A DNA stretch of 64,000 nucleotides from Streptomyces tendae (GTDB taxonomy: Bacteria; Actinomycetota; Actinomycetes; Streptomycetales; Streptomycetaceae): the NCBI RefSeq assembly GCF_014650435.1, contig NZ_BMUY01000022.1:28656-92655 (forward strand), in the 5' to 3' direction. The notes below the pieces were generated by a model. That model did not search any database and was not told the origin of the DNA. It saw only the letters and a list, made by a program, of their open reading frames with translations. Within the stretch, counting starts at the first letter, position 1; every line of letters starts with the position of its first letter. A program made the translations under genes and the position numbers. This document shows positions 1-6,737 of this stretch, piece by piece.

Positions 1-1
1 C

Positions 2-229
2 AAGACCTGGTACAAGTCCGGCTACAACTACTACATCGACGCCCCCGGCGGCATCGACGTCAACAAGACCATCGGTGACACCCACAAGTGGGCCGACCAG
101 GTCGAGGTCGCCTTCCCCGGCGGCATCCAGCGGAAGTACATCATCGGCGTCTGCCCGGTCGACCGGCAGACCAAGACCGAGATCATGAGCGAGTGCGAGA
201 GCAACCCGCACTACCAGCCCTGGCACTGA
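2..229 (+). CDS. C-terminal part of a pierisin/Scabin-like ADP-ribosyltransferase (ScARP-like), truncated by window edge
   Basis: The window opens inside a gene; the last 75 residues are visible in the frame starting at base 2. They contain the segment DQVEVAFPGGI, whose Q-x-E matches the catalytic QxE signature of the pierisin/Scabin/ScARP family of mono-ADP-ribosyltransferases, which modify guanine bases or nucleosides. Two cysteines (in IGVCPVD and SECES) would suit a disulphide in a secreted protein. Family knowledge: S. coelicolor ScARP (SCO5461) is a secreted member, and the downstream gene order here agrees with that locus. The signal peptide and the Arg and STS-type catalytic parts lie outside the window, so the call rests on the C-terminus and synteny. 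Confidence 0.72.
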   Translation, partial: KTWYKSGYNYYIDAPGGIDVNKTIGDTHKWADQVEVAFPGGIQRKYIIGVCPVDRQTKTEIMSECESNPHYQPWH

Positions 230-326
230 CACCGGCCGCCCTGGCACTGACACCGGCCGCCCGGGGCGCACCCGGCCCGGCGTCCGCCCGGCCCGGGTCG
301 CGCCCCGGCCCGGCGCACGCCCGGGC

Positions 327-968
327 TCACCGCCGCAGGAACAACGCCTCCGAACCCACCGGCCGGTAACCCGCCGCCTGGAACGCCCGCAGACTGCGGG
401 CGTTCCCCGCCGACACCTGAGCCCACACCGGCTCACCCCCGGCCAGCCGCCGCGCCGCCGTCACCAGCCGCCGCCCGAGCCCCCGGTGCCGGGCACCCTC
501 CGCCACCTCCACGGCCACCTCCAGCCGCCCGCCGACCCCGCGGCCCAGCACCAGCACCCCGCCGTCCGCCGCCCACACCCGCACCCCGTCGCGCCGCCGC
601 CGGGCCGCGACCACGCGGGGATGCCCCGGATCGGCGACCTCCGCCAGCGCGACCTCCGGGCGCCCCGGGAGCGGGTCACCCGTCAGCAGCACGTCGATCG
701 TGTCCGTCGTACGTCCCGTGCGCTCCGCGAAGGCCGCCAGGAACCGGGAGTTCATGGTGGCGGCGAGGGGATCGCACCCCAGCGACGCCAGCGTCCCGCG
801 CACCCACCCCTCGTCCGCCTCGTCGGTGAAGACCACCGAGTGCGCCGTGAAGGCGATGACCCCCGCGTCCCGTCCGCCGAACTGCGGCACGACGCTCGTC
901 CCCCCGTCCGCCGGGGGGAACACCCCCCGCGCCACCGCGTCCAGAATGTCCCGCAGGCTCTCCGCCAC
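327..968 (-). CDS. GNAT family N-acetyltransferase
   Basis: A 213-residue protein starting at GTG 968, chosen because AAGGAG lies six bases upstream; a longer upstream reading frame is an antisense shadow of the MerR gene. The C-terminal half carries the acetyl-CoA pyrophosphate-binding motif R-H-R-G-L-G-R (about residues 160-167), followed by NARSLRAFQAAGY (about 189-201), a typical GNAT C-terminal motif with a conserved Asn and Tyr. The N-terminal 100 residues are less conserved and look like a separate helper domain. It acetylates an unknown small molecule or protein in the cytosol. It is divergent from the MerR gene with only 48 bases between start codons, so the regulator may control it. 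Confidence 0.85.
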   Translation of the reverse strand: MAESLRDILDAVARGVFPPADGGTSVVPQFGGRDAGVIAFTAHSVVFTDEADEGWVRGTLASLGCDPLAATMNSRFLAAFAERTGRTTDTIDVLLTGDPLPGRPEVALAEVADPGHPRVVAARRRRDGVRVWAADGGVLVLGRGVGGRLEVAVEVAEGARHRGLGRRLVTAARRLAGGEPVWAQVSAGNARSLRAFQAAGYRPVGSEALFLRR

Positions 969-978
969 ACCGCGCTCC

Positions 979-1009
979 TTGAGTCTCCACCCACTGGAAG
1001 GCACACACT
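979..1009 (+). promoter_or_regulatory. candidate MerR-type promoter with 19-bp spacer
   Basis: TTGAGT (979-984) and CACACT (1004-1009) are separated by 19 bases, the over-long spacer typical of MerR-activated promoters. The spacer contains the dyad TCCA-CCCAC-TGGA (986-998). The -10 ends seven bases before the MerR ATG at 1017, which would make that transcript leaderless. The -10 match is poor, so this is tentative. Confidence 0.35.
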
Positions 1010-1016
1010 CCCAGAC

Positions 1017-1931
1017 ATGACCGACGACGGCACCGACCTCATGACCATCGGCGAACTGGCTCGCACCACCGGCCTCACGGTGCGCACCATCCGCTACTGG
1101 TCCGACGAGGGCGCCCTGCCCCCGGTCACCCGCTCCGCGGGCGGCTACCGGCTGTACGACGCCGAGTCCGTCGCCCGCCTCGAGCTGATCCGCACCCTGC
1201 GCGAACTGGGCCTCGGCCTGGACGCCGTACGTCGTGTCCTGGCCGGCGAGACCACGGTCGCGCAGGTCGCTGCGACGCACGTGAGCGCGCTGGACGCGCA
1301 GATCAGCTCCCTGAGGGTGACCCGCGCGGTGCTGTCGACCGTGGCGCGACGCGGCTCGACCGCCGAGGAGACGACACTGATGAACAAGCTGGCACGACTG
1401 TCCACCGCCGAACGTCGACGGATCATCGAGGACTTCATGGCCGAGGTCTTCGCGGGCATCGACACCGCGGACCCCGACATCCGCACCCGCCTGCGCTTCG
1501 CCGCGGCCGACCTGCCCGACGACCCCACCTCGGAGCAGGTGGACGCCTGGGTGGAGCTGGCCGAGCTGATCCAGGACCCGGAGTTCCGGGTCACGATGCG
1601 CCGGATGATCGAGTTCAACGCCGCGGACCGGGGCGCGGACGTGCCCACCAGCTCCTCGCTCTGGTTCGTGAGCCGCATGGTGCAGCTCGCGGGCGACGCG
1701 CTGCGCGAGGGGGTCGAACCGGACTCGCCGCGGGCCGCCGACATCGTGCGCGCGCTGATCGGCGACGCCGACCCGGCCGTCGTACTCGAACGCCTGACCG
1801 CGGTGGCCAACGTCCGGCTCGCCCGCTACCGGGAACTGTCGGCGATCGTGAACGGCCTGGAGCCGCCCTCCGCCCACGAGGAGCAGTTCGGGTGGGTGGT
1901 CGCCGCGCTGCGTGCTCGGACGGCCGGATAA
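1017..1931 (+). CDS. MerR family transcriptional regulator
   Basis: A 304-residue protein. An N-terminal winged-helix MerR HTH spans about residues 8-45 (MTIGELARTTGLTVRTIRYW then GYRLYDAES), followed by the dimerisation helix region (LELIRTLRELGLGLDAVRRVL). A long, helical C-terminal domain of about 180 residues would sense an unknown ligand; it has no cysteine cluster typical of metal or redox sensors. ATG 1017 has no clear Shine-Dalgarno and sits just downstream of a candidate -10, which fits a leaderless mRNA. The divergent GNAT gene is the obvious candidate target besides autoregulation. Confidence 0.9.
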   Translation: MTDDGTDLMTIGELARTTGLTVRTIRYWSDEGALPPVTRSAGGYRLYDAESVARLELIRTLRELGLGLDAVRRVLAGETTVAQVAATHVSALDAQISSLRVTRAVLSTVARRGSTAEETTLMNKLARLSTAERRRIIEDFMAEVFAGIDTADPDIRTRLRFAAADLPDDPTSEQVDAWVELAELIQDPEFRVTMRRMIEFNAADRGADVPTSSSLWFVSRMVQLAGDALREGVEPDSPRAADIVRALIGDADPAVVLERLTAVANVRLARYRELSAIVNGLEPPSAHEEQFGWVVAALRARTAG

Positions 1932-1979
1932 TCTGACCTGCGTCAGATGGACCCGAAGCACGGAACGAGGGGCGGACCG

Positions 1980-2192
1980 GTGGCCGACATCGAGGAAGCA
2001 CGCAAGCAGTTCGAGCGGATCGACACGGACGGTGACGGCCTCATCACCGCGGCCGAGTTCAAGACCGCGCTCGCCCAGGGCGGCGACTGGAACGTCACCG
2101 AGTCGGTGGCCGAGGCGATCATCGCCGGCCGCGACCTCGACGGCGACAAGCAGCTGTCGTTCGACGAGTTCTGGGCCCACCTGAACAAGTAG
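1980..2192 (+). CDS. small EF-hand calcium-binding protein
   Basis: A 70-residue cytosolic protein with two canonical EF-hand loops: DTDGDGLITAAE (residues 15-26) and DLDGDKQLSFDE (52-63), each with Asp at loop positions 1, 3 and 5 and Glu at 12. No signal peptide or other domain is present, so it is a calmodulin-like Ca2+ buffer or sensor. GTG 1980 is preferred to ATG 1947 because a GAGGGG run precedes it and the remaining length matches the roughly 70-residue S. coelicolor EF-hand family (the SCO5464 type, from memory). A strong hairpin lies immediately downstream, so it is probably monocistronic. Confidence 0.92.
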   Translation: MADIEEARKQFERIDTDGDGLITAAEFKTALAQGGDWNVTESVAEAIIAGRDLDGDKQLSFDEFWAHLNK

Positions 2193-2208
2193 CGACGCCG
2201 CGACGAAA

Positions 2209-2241
2209 GAGGCGCCCGCCGGTCACCCGGACGGGCGCCTC
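2209..2241 (+). terminator. hairpin terminator after the EF-hand gene
   Basis: Perfect inverted repeat GAGGCGCCCG / CGGGCGCCTC (2209-2218 and 2232-2241) with a 13-base loop, 17 bases after the stop codon. No T-run follows, which is usual for Streptomyces terminators. Confidence 0.8.
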
Positions 2242-2344
2242 CGCGCGGAATAGCGCACCCCGGCCGGAGGTTGGTGCAGGTCATGGGCGCGAGCCGGCAG
2301 GCTCCGCAAGTCACGACCTCCGAAAGGCCAGGCGAGTCGGCATC

Positions 2345-3007
2345 ATGAAGATCGGCATCATCGGCGCGGGCAACATCGGCGGCAACCTCACCCGGCGGCT
2401 CACCGCACTCGGGCACGACGTCTCCGTCGCCAACTCGCGCGGGCCCCACACGCTCACCGAGCTGGCCGAGGAGACCGGCGCCACTCCGGTGCCGGTGGAG
2501 GAGGCGGCGCGCGGCGCCGAGATCGTGGTCGTCACGGTCCCGCTGAAGCGGGTCCCGGACCTGCCGTCCGGCGTCCTGGACGGGGCGGCCGAGGGCGTCG
2601 CGGTCATCGACACCGGCAACTACTACCCGCAGCAGCGGGACGGCCGGATCGCGGGCATCGAGGACGAGGGCCTCACCGAGAGCCGCTGGACCGAAGGCCA
2701 CCTCGGCCACCCGGTGATCAAGGCGTTCAACGGCACCTACGCCCAGGACATCCTCGACCGCCCCCGTCCGGCCGGCGCACCCGACCGGATGGCGCTCCCG
2801 GTGGCCGGCGACGACGAGGCGGCCAAGGCGAAGGTCCGCGCCCTGATCGACGAGCTGGGCTTCGACACCGTCGACGCAGGCGGCATCGACGACTCCTGGC
2901 GCCAGCAGCCGGACACCCCGGTCTACGGCCTGCGTGAGGGCGTCGACGGCGTCGCCAAGGCGCTGGCCGAGGCATCCCCGGAGCGGCCCGCGGCCTTCCG
3001 GGGCTGA
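2345..3007 (+). CDS. NADPH-dependent F420 reductase-like NADP-binding oxidoreductase
   Basis: A 220-residue protein beginning MKIGIIGAGNIGG: the Rossmann GxGxxG (residues 7-12) right at the N-terminus, followed by ANSRGP, where an Arg/Ser after beta-2 favours NADP(H). The segment IVVVTVPLKRVPDL and the conserved TGNYYP match the NADP oxidoreductase/F420-dependent family, here in the short form. Family members move hydride between NADPH and F420 or act as related reductases; the exact substrate cannot be read from sequence. The 3' end is only eight bases from the convergent lysozyme gene. Confidence 0.85.
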   Translation: MKIGIIGAGNIGGNLTRRLTALGHDVSVANSRGPHTLTELAEETGATPVPVEEAARGAEIVVVTVPLKRVPDLPSGVLDGAAEGVAVIDTGNYYPQQRDGRIAGIEDEGLTESRWTEGHLGHPVIKAFNGTYAQDILDRPRPAGAPDRMALPVAGDDEAAKAKVRALIDELGFDTVDAGGIDDSWRQQPDTPVYGLREGVDGVAKALAEASPERPAAFRG

Positions 3008-3015
3008 CCCTGCCC

Positions 3016-3573
3016 TCAGGCGCTCTGGGCCCACTCCTTGAGTGCGGCCTTGCTCGCGAAGTCCGCCACGTTGGTGTCGACCGGGTCGTCGGTGTACTGG
3101 TGGAAGCGCCATTTGGCCTGGATGCGCGGTTTGCCCGCCGAGACGTAGTCGGCGATCCAGAGGCCGTCACCGGCGTACGAGGTGGTGTCGACGTTCAGCC
3201 AGAAGTTCCGGTTGCAGTAGAGGACGATCCGGTTGTCCGGCCGCAGTGCCTTCAGCTTCTTGATGAAGCTGTCCTTCTCCGCGTTGCTCGGGTGGGTGCC
3301 CTCGCCGTTCGTCTCCCAGTCGACGGCGAGGATGTCGCCCTTGCGGTCCGGGGCCTTGGAGACGAAGTACTCGGCCTGGGCGGTGAGGTTGCCCGGCCAC
3401 AGGAAGTGGTAGAAGCCGACGACGAGTCCGGCGTCGCGGGCCCGCTTCGTCTGGGCCGAGAGCTTGGGGTTGACGTACGAACGGCCCTCCGTCGCCTTCA
3501 CGAAGACGAAGGAGAGGCCGTCCGTGTCGTAGCTGGAGGACTGGTAGGCGCTGACGTCGATGCCACGCAGCAT
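3016..3573 (-). CDS. GH25 family lysozyme-like muramidase without a signal peptide
   Basis: A 185-residue single-domain protein from ATG 3573, with GGAGG four bases upstream. It opens GIDVSAYQ (D6) and contains AVDWETNG (D85, E87), the DxE catalytic motif of glycoside hydrolase 25 muramidases, which cleave the beta-1,4 bond between N-acetylmuramic acid and N-acetylglucosamine. WIADYVS and WRFHQYTD are the usual C-terminal motifs. No signal peptide precedes the catalytic domain with this start, and the upstream in-frame extension is not signal-like. It may be released by lysis or a non-classical route. It faces a secreted peptidoglycan peptidase gene. Confidence 0.88.
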   Translation of the reverse strand: MLRGIDVSAYQSSSYDTDGLSFVFVKATEGRSYVNPKLSAQTKRARDAGLVVGFYHFLWPGNLTAQAEYFVSKAPDRKGDILAVDWETNGEGTHPSNAEKDSFIKKLKALRPDNRIVLYCNRNFWLNVDTTSYAGDGLWIADYVSAGKPRIQAKWRFHQYTDDPVDTNVADFASKAALKEWAQSA

Positions 3574-3682
3574 GGGGCCTCCCTGAAAGGCTGTGGGGGG
3601 ACGGGAGTTGGTTATTCCCCACGATGGCACGGGTGATCCGCGTCGGAGGCGGAAACGTCGACTTCCCTTCGCCCGGGCGCCA

Positions 3683-3711
3683 TTGACGCGCGTAGCGCGG
3701 TGCCGCACGCT
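3683..3711 (+). promoter_or_regulatory. candidate vegetative promoter for the secreted peptidase
   Basis: TTGACG (3683-3688) and CACGCT (3706-3711) with a 17-base spacer, 41 bases upstream of the peptidase ATG, which has its own GGGAGG Shine-Dalgarno. Confidence 0.5.
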
Positions 3712-3752
3712 GGGCTCCGGTTCACGGACGACTCGACGGTCGGGAGGCCGGG

Positions 3753-4487
3753 ATGTTCAGACGCGTGTCACGTATCCTTCTCTCATTTGTCATGCTCATG
3801 GCTGGAGCGGTGGTCGGGGTGGGCGCCACCGCCGGCGCCGCGCACGCCGACTCCTGCTACACCTGGAACCGCACCCTCTCCCAGGGATCCTCCGGCAGCG
3901 ACGTGACGCAGCTGCAGATCCGTGTCGCGGGCTGGGTCACCTCCGGCGAGCGGCTCTCCTACGACGGTCAGTACGGCGCCCGGACCGCCGCCGCGGTCAA
4001 GAAGTTCCAGGCCGCCTACGGCCTGGGCGCGGACGGCGTCGCGGGCCCGGCGACCTTCAGCAAGATCTACGCGCTCCAGGACGCGGACTGCACGCCCGTC
4101 CACTTCACCTACGCGGAACTCAACAAGTGCAACTCCGACTGGTCCGGCGGCGCGGTCTCCGCCGCCACCGCCAAGTCGAACGCGCTGAAGACCATGTGGA
4201 AGCTGGAGGCGATGCGGCACGCCCTCGGCGACGTGCCGATCACGATCTCCAGCGGCTTCCGCTCCCGCGCCTGCAACAGCGCGGTCGGCGGCTCGGCCAC
4301 CAGCCGCCACCTCTACGGCGACGCCGCCGACCTCACCGGCTCGCCCAGCTTCTGCCGGCTCGCCCAGCAGTCCAGGACCCACGGCTTCTCGGAGATCCTC
4401 GGCCCGGGCTACCCCGGCCACAACGACCACACCCACGTGGCCTTCGACCCGTCGCCGTACTGGTCGGCCCCCAACTGCGGCATCTGA
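3753..4487 (+). CDS. secreted zinc D-alanyl-D-alanine carboxypeptidase (peptidase M15) with peptidoglycan-binding domain
   Basis: A 244-residue exported protein. A Sec signal peptide (residues 1-32, cleavage after AHA) is followed by a PG_binding_1 domain (about 40-105: GSSGSDVTQLQIRVAGW, YDGQYGARTAAAVKKFQ, LGADGVAGPATF) and an M15-type catalytic domain (about 115-244). The zinc ligands are visible as H186 and D193 in SRHLYGDAAD and H228 in HNDHTHV, the same pattern as the Streptomyces albus G DD-carboxypeptidase. Paired cysteines suggest disulphides. It trims peptidoglycan stem peptides outside the membrane. It lies next to a lysozyme-like gene, so both neighbours act on the cell wall. Confidence 0.93.
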   Translation: MFRRVSRILLSFVMLMAGAVVGVGATAGAAHADSCYTWNRTLSQGSSGSDVTQLQIRVAGWVTSGERLSYDGQYGARTAAAVKKFQAAYGLGADGVAGPATFSKIYALQDADCTPVHFTYAELNKCNSDWSGGAVSAATAKSNALKTMWKLEAMRHALGDVPITISSGFRSRACNSAVGGSATSRHLYGDAADLTGSPSFCRLAQQSRTHGFSEILGPGYPGHNDHTHVAFDPSPYWSAPNCGI

Positions 4488-4585
4488 GCCCACCGGTGAC
4501 CGTGCGCCGGGCGTGCATCCGCCTCCGCCCGGCGCACGGCGCACGGCGGAGGCGGATCCAGGGCGGGCCGGGGGCGGACCCGGGG

Positions 4586-5995
4586 TCAGGAGGTGACCGC
4601 GGCCGCCCGGGGGCTCTCCTCGGCGGGGGCGGGCTCGCCCTCGTCCAGGGAGACGTCCTTGGTCTCCTTGCCGAGCAGCAGGGCGATCAGCGTCAGTACG
4701 GCCATCGCGGAGAGGTAGACGCCGACCAGCCACGGCGACCCGTCACCGGCCTCCCACAGCGCCACCGCTATGAACGGGGCGACGGCCGCGCCGAGGATCG
4801 AGCTGACGTTGTACGAGATGCCGGAACCGGTGTAGCGCACGCTCGTCGGGAACAGCTCCGGCAGCAGCGCGCCCATCGGGCCGAAGGTCATGCCCATCAG
4901 CGTGAAGCCGAGCACCAGCCACAGCACCACGCCGAGCGTGCCCAGGCCGATCAGCGGCACCCAGACCAGGCCGAAGACGACGATCGCGGCGGTGATCCAG
5001 ACCAGGGTGGTGCGGCGCCCGTACTTGTCGGCGAGCGGACCGGAGACCAGGGTGAACACGGCGAAGAACAGCACGCCGAAGATCATCATCAGGACGAACG
5101 TGGTGTAGCTGTAGCCGAGCCCCGGCACGTCGGCGTCCTTCGCGGCACGGCCGTAGCTCAGCGAGAACGTGGTCATGAGGTAGAAGAGCACGTAGGTCGC
5201 CAGCATGATGAAGGTGCCGAGGACCAGCTGCTTCCAGTGGCCCTGGACCACGGTGGCCAGCGGGAGCTTCTGCACCTTGCCGGCCTCACGGGTCTTGGCG
5301 AACACCGCCGACTCCACGAGCCGCGAGCGCACCCACAGGCCGATCGCGACCATCACCGCGGAGAACAGGAACGGGATGCGCCAGCCCCAGCTCGCGAAGG
5401 CCTCGGACGGCTGTGTGGGGTCGGCGCCGGCGTCGGAGGGCAGCAGCGCCCCGATGATCAGGAACAGGCCGTTGCCGATGATGAAGCCGAGCGGGGCGCC
5501 CAGCTGCGGGAAGGTCCCGTACAGAGCCCGCTTGCCGCGCGGCGCGTTCTCGGTCGCGACCAGCGCGGCCCCGCTCCACTCGCCGCCGAGCGCGAAGCCC
5601 TGCGCGAGCCGCATGAGCACGAGCAGCGCGGTGGCGATCCAGCCGGCCTGCGCGTAGGTCGGCAGGGCGCCGATGAGGAAGGTGGCGATGCCCATGGTGA
5701 GCAGCGAGACGACCAGCGTCTTCTTGCGGCCGAGCCGGTCACCGAGGTGCCCGAAGAAGACGGCGCCGATCGGCCGGGCGACCATCGCGGCGCCGAAGAC
5801 CGCGAACGACGACAGCAGTGCCGTGGTGGGGTCGCTGCTGGGGAAGAAGAGCTTCGGGAAGACGAGGACGGCCGCGGTCGCGTAGATGTAGAAGTCGTAG
5901 AACTCGATCGTCGTGCCCATGAGGCTGGCGACGAGGACCCGCGACCGGGGATTGACGGGTGACTGGGGTGCTGGGCCGGAGGCCGGTGCGGGCAT
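4586..5995 (-). CDS. MFS transporter, metabolite:H+ symporter (MHS) type
   Basis: A 469-residue, 12-TM major facilitator protein. TM1 contains the MHS signature TTIEFYDFYIYATAA, the loop 2-3 motif is GHLGDRLGRKKTL, and TM5 carries GGEWSGAALVATE, all typical of the citrate/alpha-ketoglutarate/shikimate:H+ symporter family. The substrate is probably a small carboxylate or quaternary amine and cannot be fixed from sequence. ATG 5995 has GAAAG eight bases upstream; GTG 6010 would add five residues. The C-terminal 20 residues are Ala/Glu/Pro-rich and cytoplasmic. The gene is divergent from the Trypco1/trypsin cassette across 332 bases. Confidence 0.9.
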   Translation of the reverse strand: MPAPASGPAPQSPVNPRSRVLVASLMGTTIEFYDFYIYATAAVLVFPKLFFPSSDPTTALLSSFAVFGAAMVARPIGAVFFGHLGDRLGRKKTLVVSLLTMGIATFLIGALPTYAQAGWIATALLVLMRLAQGFALGGEWSGAALVATENAPRGKRALYGTFPQLGAPLGFIIGNGLFLIIGALLPSDAGADPTQPSEAFASWGWRIPFLFSAVMVAIGLWVRSRLVESAVFAKTREAGKVQKLPLATVVQGHWKQLVLGTFIMLATYVLFYLMTTFSLSYGRAAKDADVPGLGYSYTTFVLMMIFGVLFFAVFTLVSGPLADKYGRRTTLVWITAAIVVFGLVWVPLIGLGTLGVVLWLVLGFTLMGMTFGPMGALLPELFPTSVRYTGSGISYNVSSILGAAVAPFIAVALWEAGDGSPWLVGVYLSAMAVLTLIALLLGKETKDVSLDEGEPAPAEESPRAAAVTS

Positions 5996-6327
5996 GGCTC
6001 GGTCTTTCACGTGCGAAACATGGGCCCTGCAACGATCTCAGTCGTCTTGTTTTTCGGAAAGCGGATGTCACCATGTGAGACGCCCGCCTTCTCCCCGACC
6101 GGGGTGCCGCTCACCGGCTGCGGATTCCACTTCCGGATGCCCGGTAGTCACATGAGGTATGTGAGGCATGCGGGGTTCCGTCGTTTGAGGCACACCGGCC
6201 GCCGACGGTAACTACTGTCCCTGGCAAGGCGGTGTGCTTCACCCTGCCCGCGTCGCTCCCCTGACGTGCGGGTGCCGGCTGCGGGTGCCGCCACGATCTC
6301 CAACTCCCGAGTCAATGGAGCAGAGTC
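5996..6327. promoter_or_regulatory. 332-base intergenic region between MFS gene and Trypco1 cassette
   Basis: No gene is visible. It holds a short palindrome CACAT-GAGGT-ATGTG (6149-6163) and an 11-base direct repeat TGCGGGTGCCG (6267-6277 and 6280-6290). Either could be a regulator site for the divergent genes. The base composition is lower in GC than the flanking coding DNA, as expected for a double promoter region; no promoter is clear enough to call. Confidence 0.4.
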
Positions 6328-6696
6328 ATGAGTGACCGCCCGGTCCACACGGTGGAAGTCCCTCTGGGTGACGGCAGCGACGAGTCCGTGCGTGTCCAGA
6401 TCCGGGAGGTGGACGACACGCTCGTCCGCGTGGGCAGGGGAGGCCGGTCCATCGCGCGGGCCGAACGGTCACTCGGACAGATGCTGGACACTGTGCGCCC
6501 TGTGGCGGAGAGCTTCGTGGGGCGGTTCAGCGGGCTTGCGAACGCGCCCGACGAGATCACCCTCGAGTTCGGAGTGTCACTGTCGGCCGAGGCGGACGTG
6601 GTGATCGCCAGTACGGCGACTGCGGCCAATTTCTCGGTGAGCCTCACCTGGAACAGGAGCGATACGAGGGGCGTCAACCCCACGACGCCGCAGTGA
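6328..6696 (+). CDS. Trypsin-co-occurring domain 1 (Trypco1/CU044_2847 family) small protein
   Basis: A 122-residue all-beta-looking protein from ATG 6328, with GGAG eight bases upstream. Segments such as TVEVPLGDGSDESVRVQIREVDD, the central helix LGQMLDTVRPVAES and DEITLEFGVSLSAEADVVIAST resemble the Trypco1 family, small proteins that accompany trypsin-like proteases fused to STAND NTPases in actinobacteria and cyanobacteria. It lies 41 bases upstream of exactly such a gene, supporting co-transcription. Inference: it could be a substrate, sensor or inhibitor of the neighbouring protease. Its biochemical role is not established in my knowledge. No signal peptide or TM segment is seen. Confidence 0.8.
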   Translation: MSDRPVHTVEVPLGDGSDESVRVQIREVDDTLVRVGRGGRSIARAERSLGQMLDTVRPVAESFVGRFSGLANAPDEITLEFGVSLSAEADVVIASTATAANFSVSLTWNRSDTRGVNPTTPQ

Positions 6697-6737
6697 AGTT
6701 GACCTAGAGGTGGCGAGGTGAGCGGGCGGAGGGCGCA

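Noticed and set aside
327..2180. 617-residue minus-strand frame including the GNAT protein
   Set aside because: The part upstream of 968 is antisense to the MerR and EF-hand genes; only 327-968 has GNAT motifs and a ribosome site.
3593..5962. 789-residue plus-strand open frame running through the M15 peptidase and antisense to the MFS gene
   Set aside because: Crosses a real gene in another frame; Arg/His/Gln-rich shadow.
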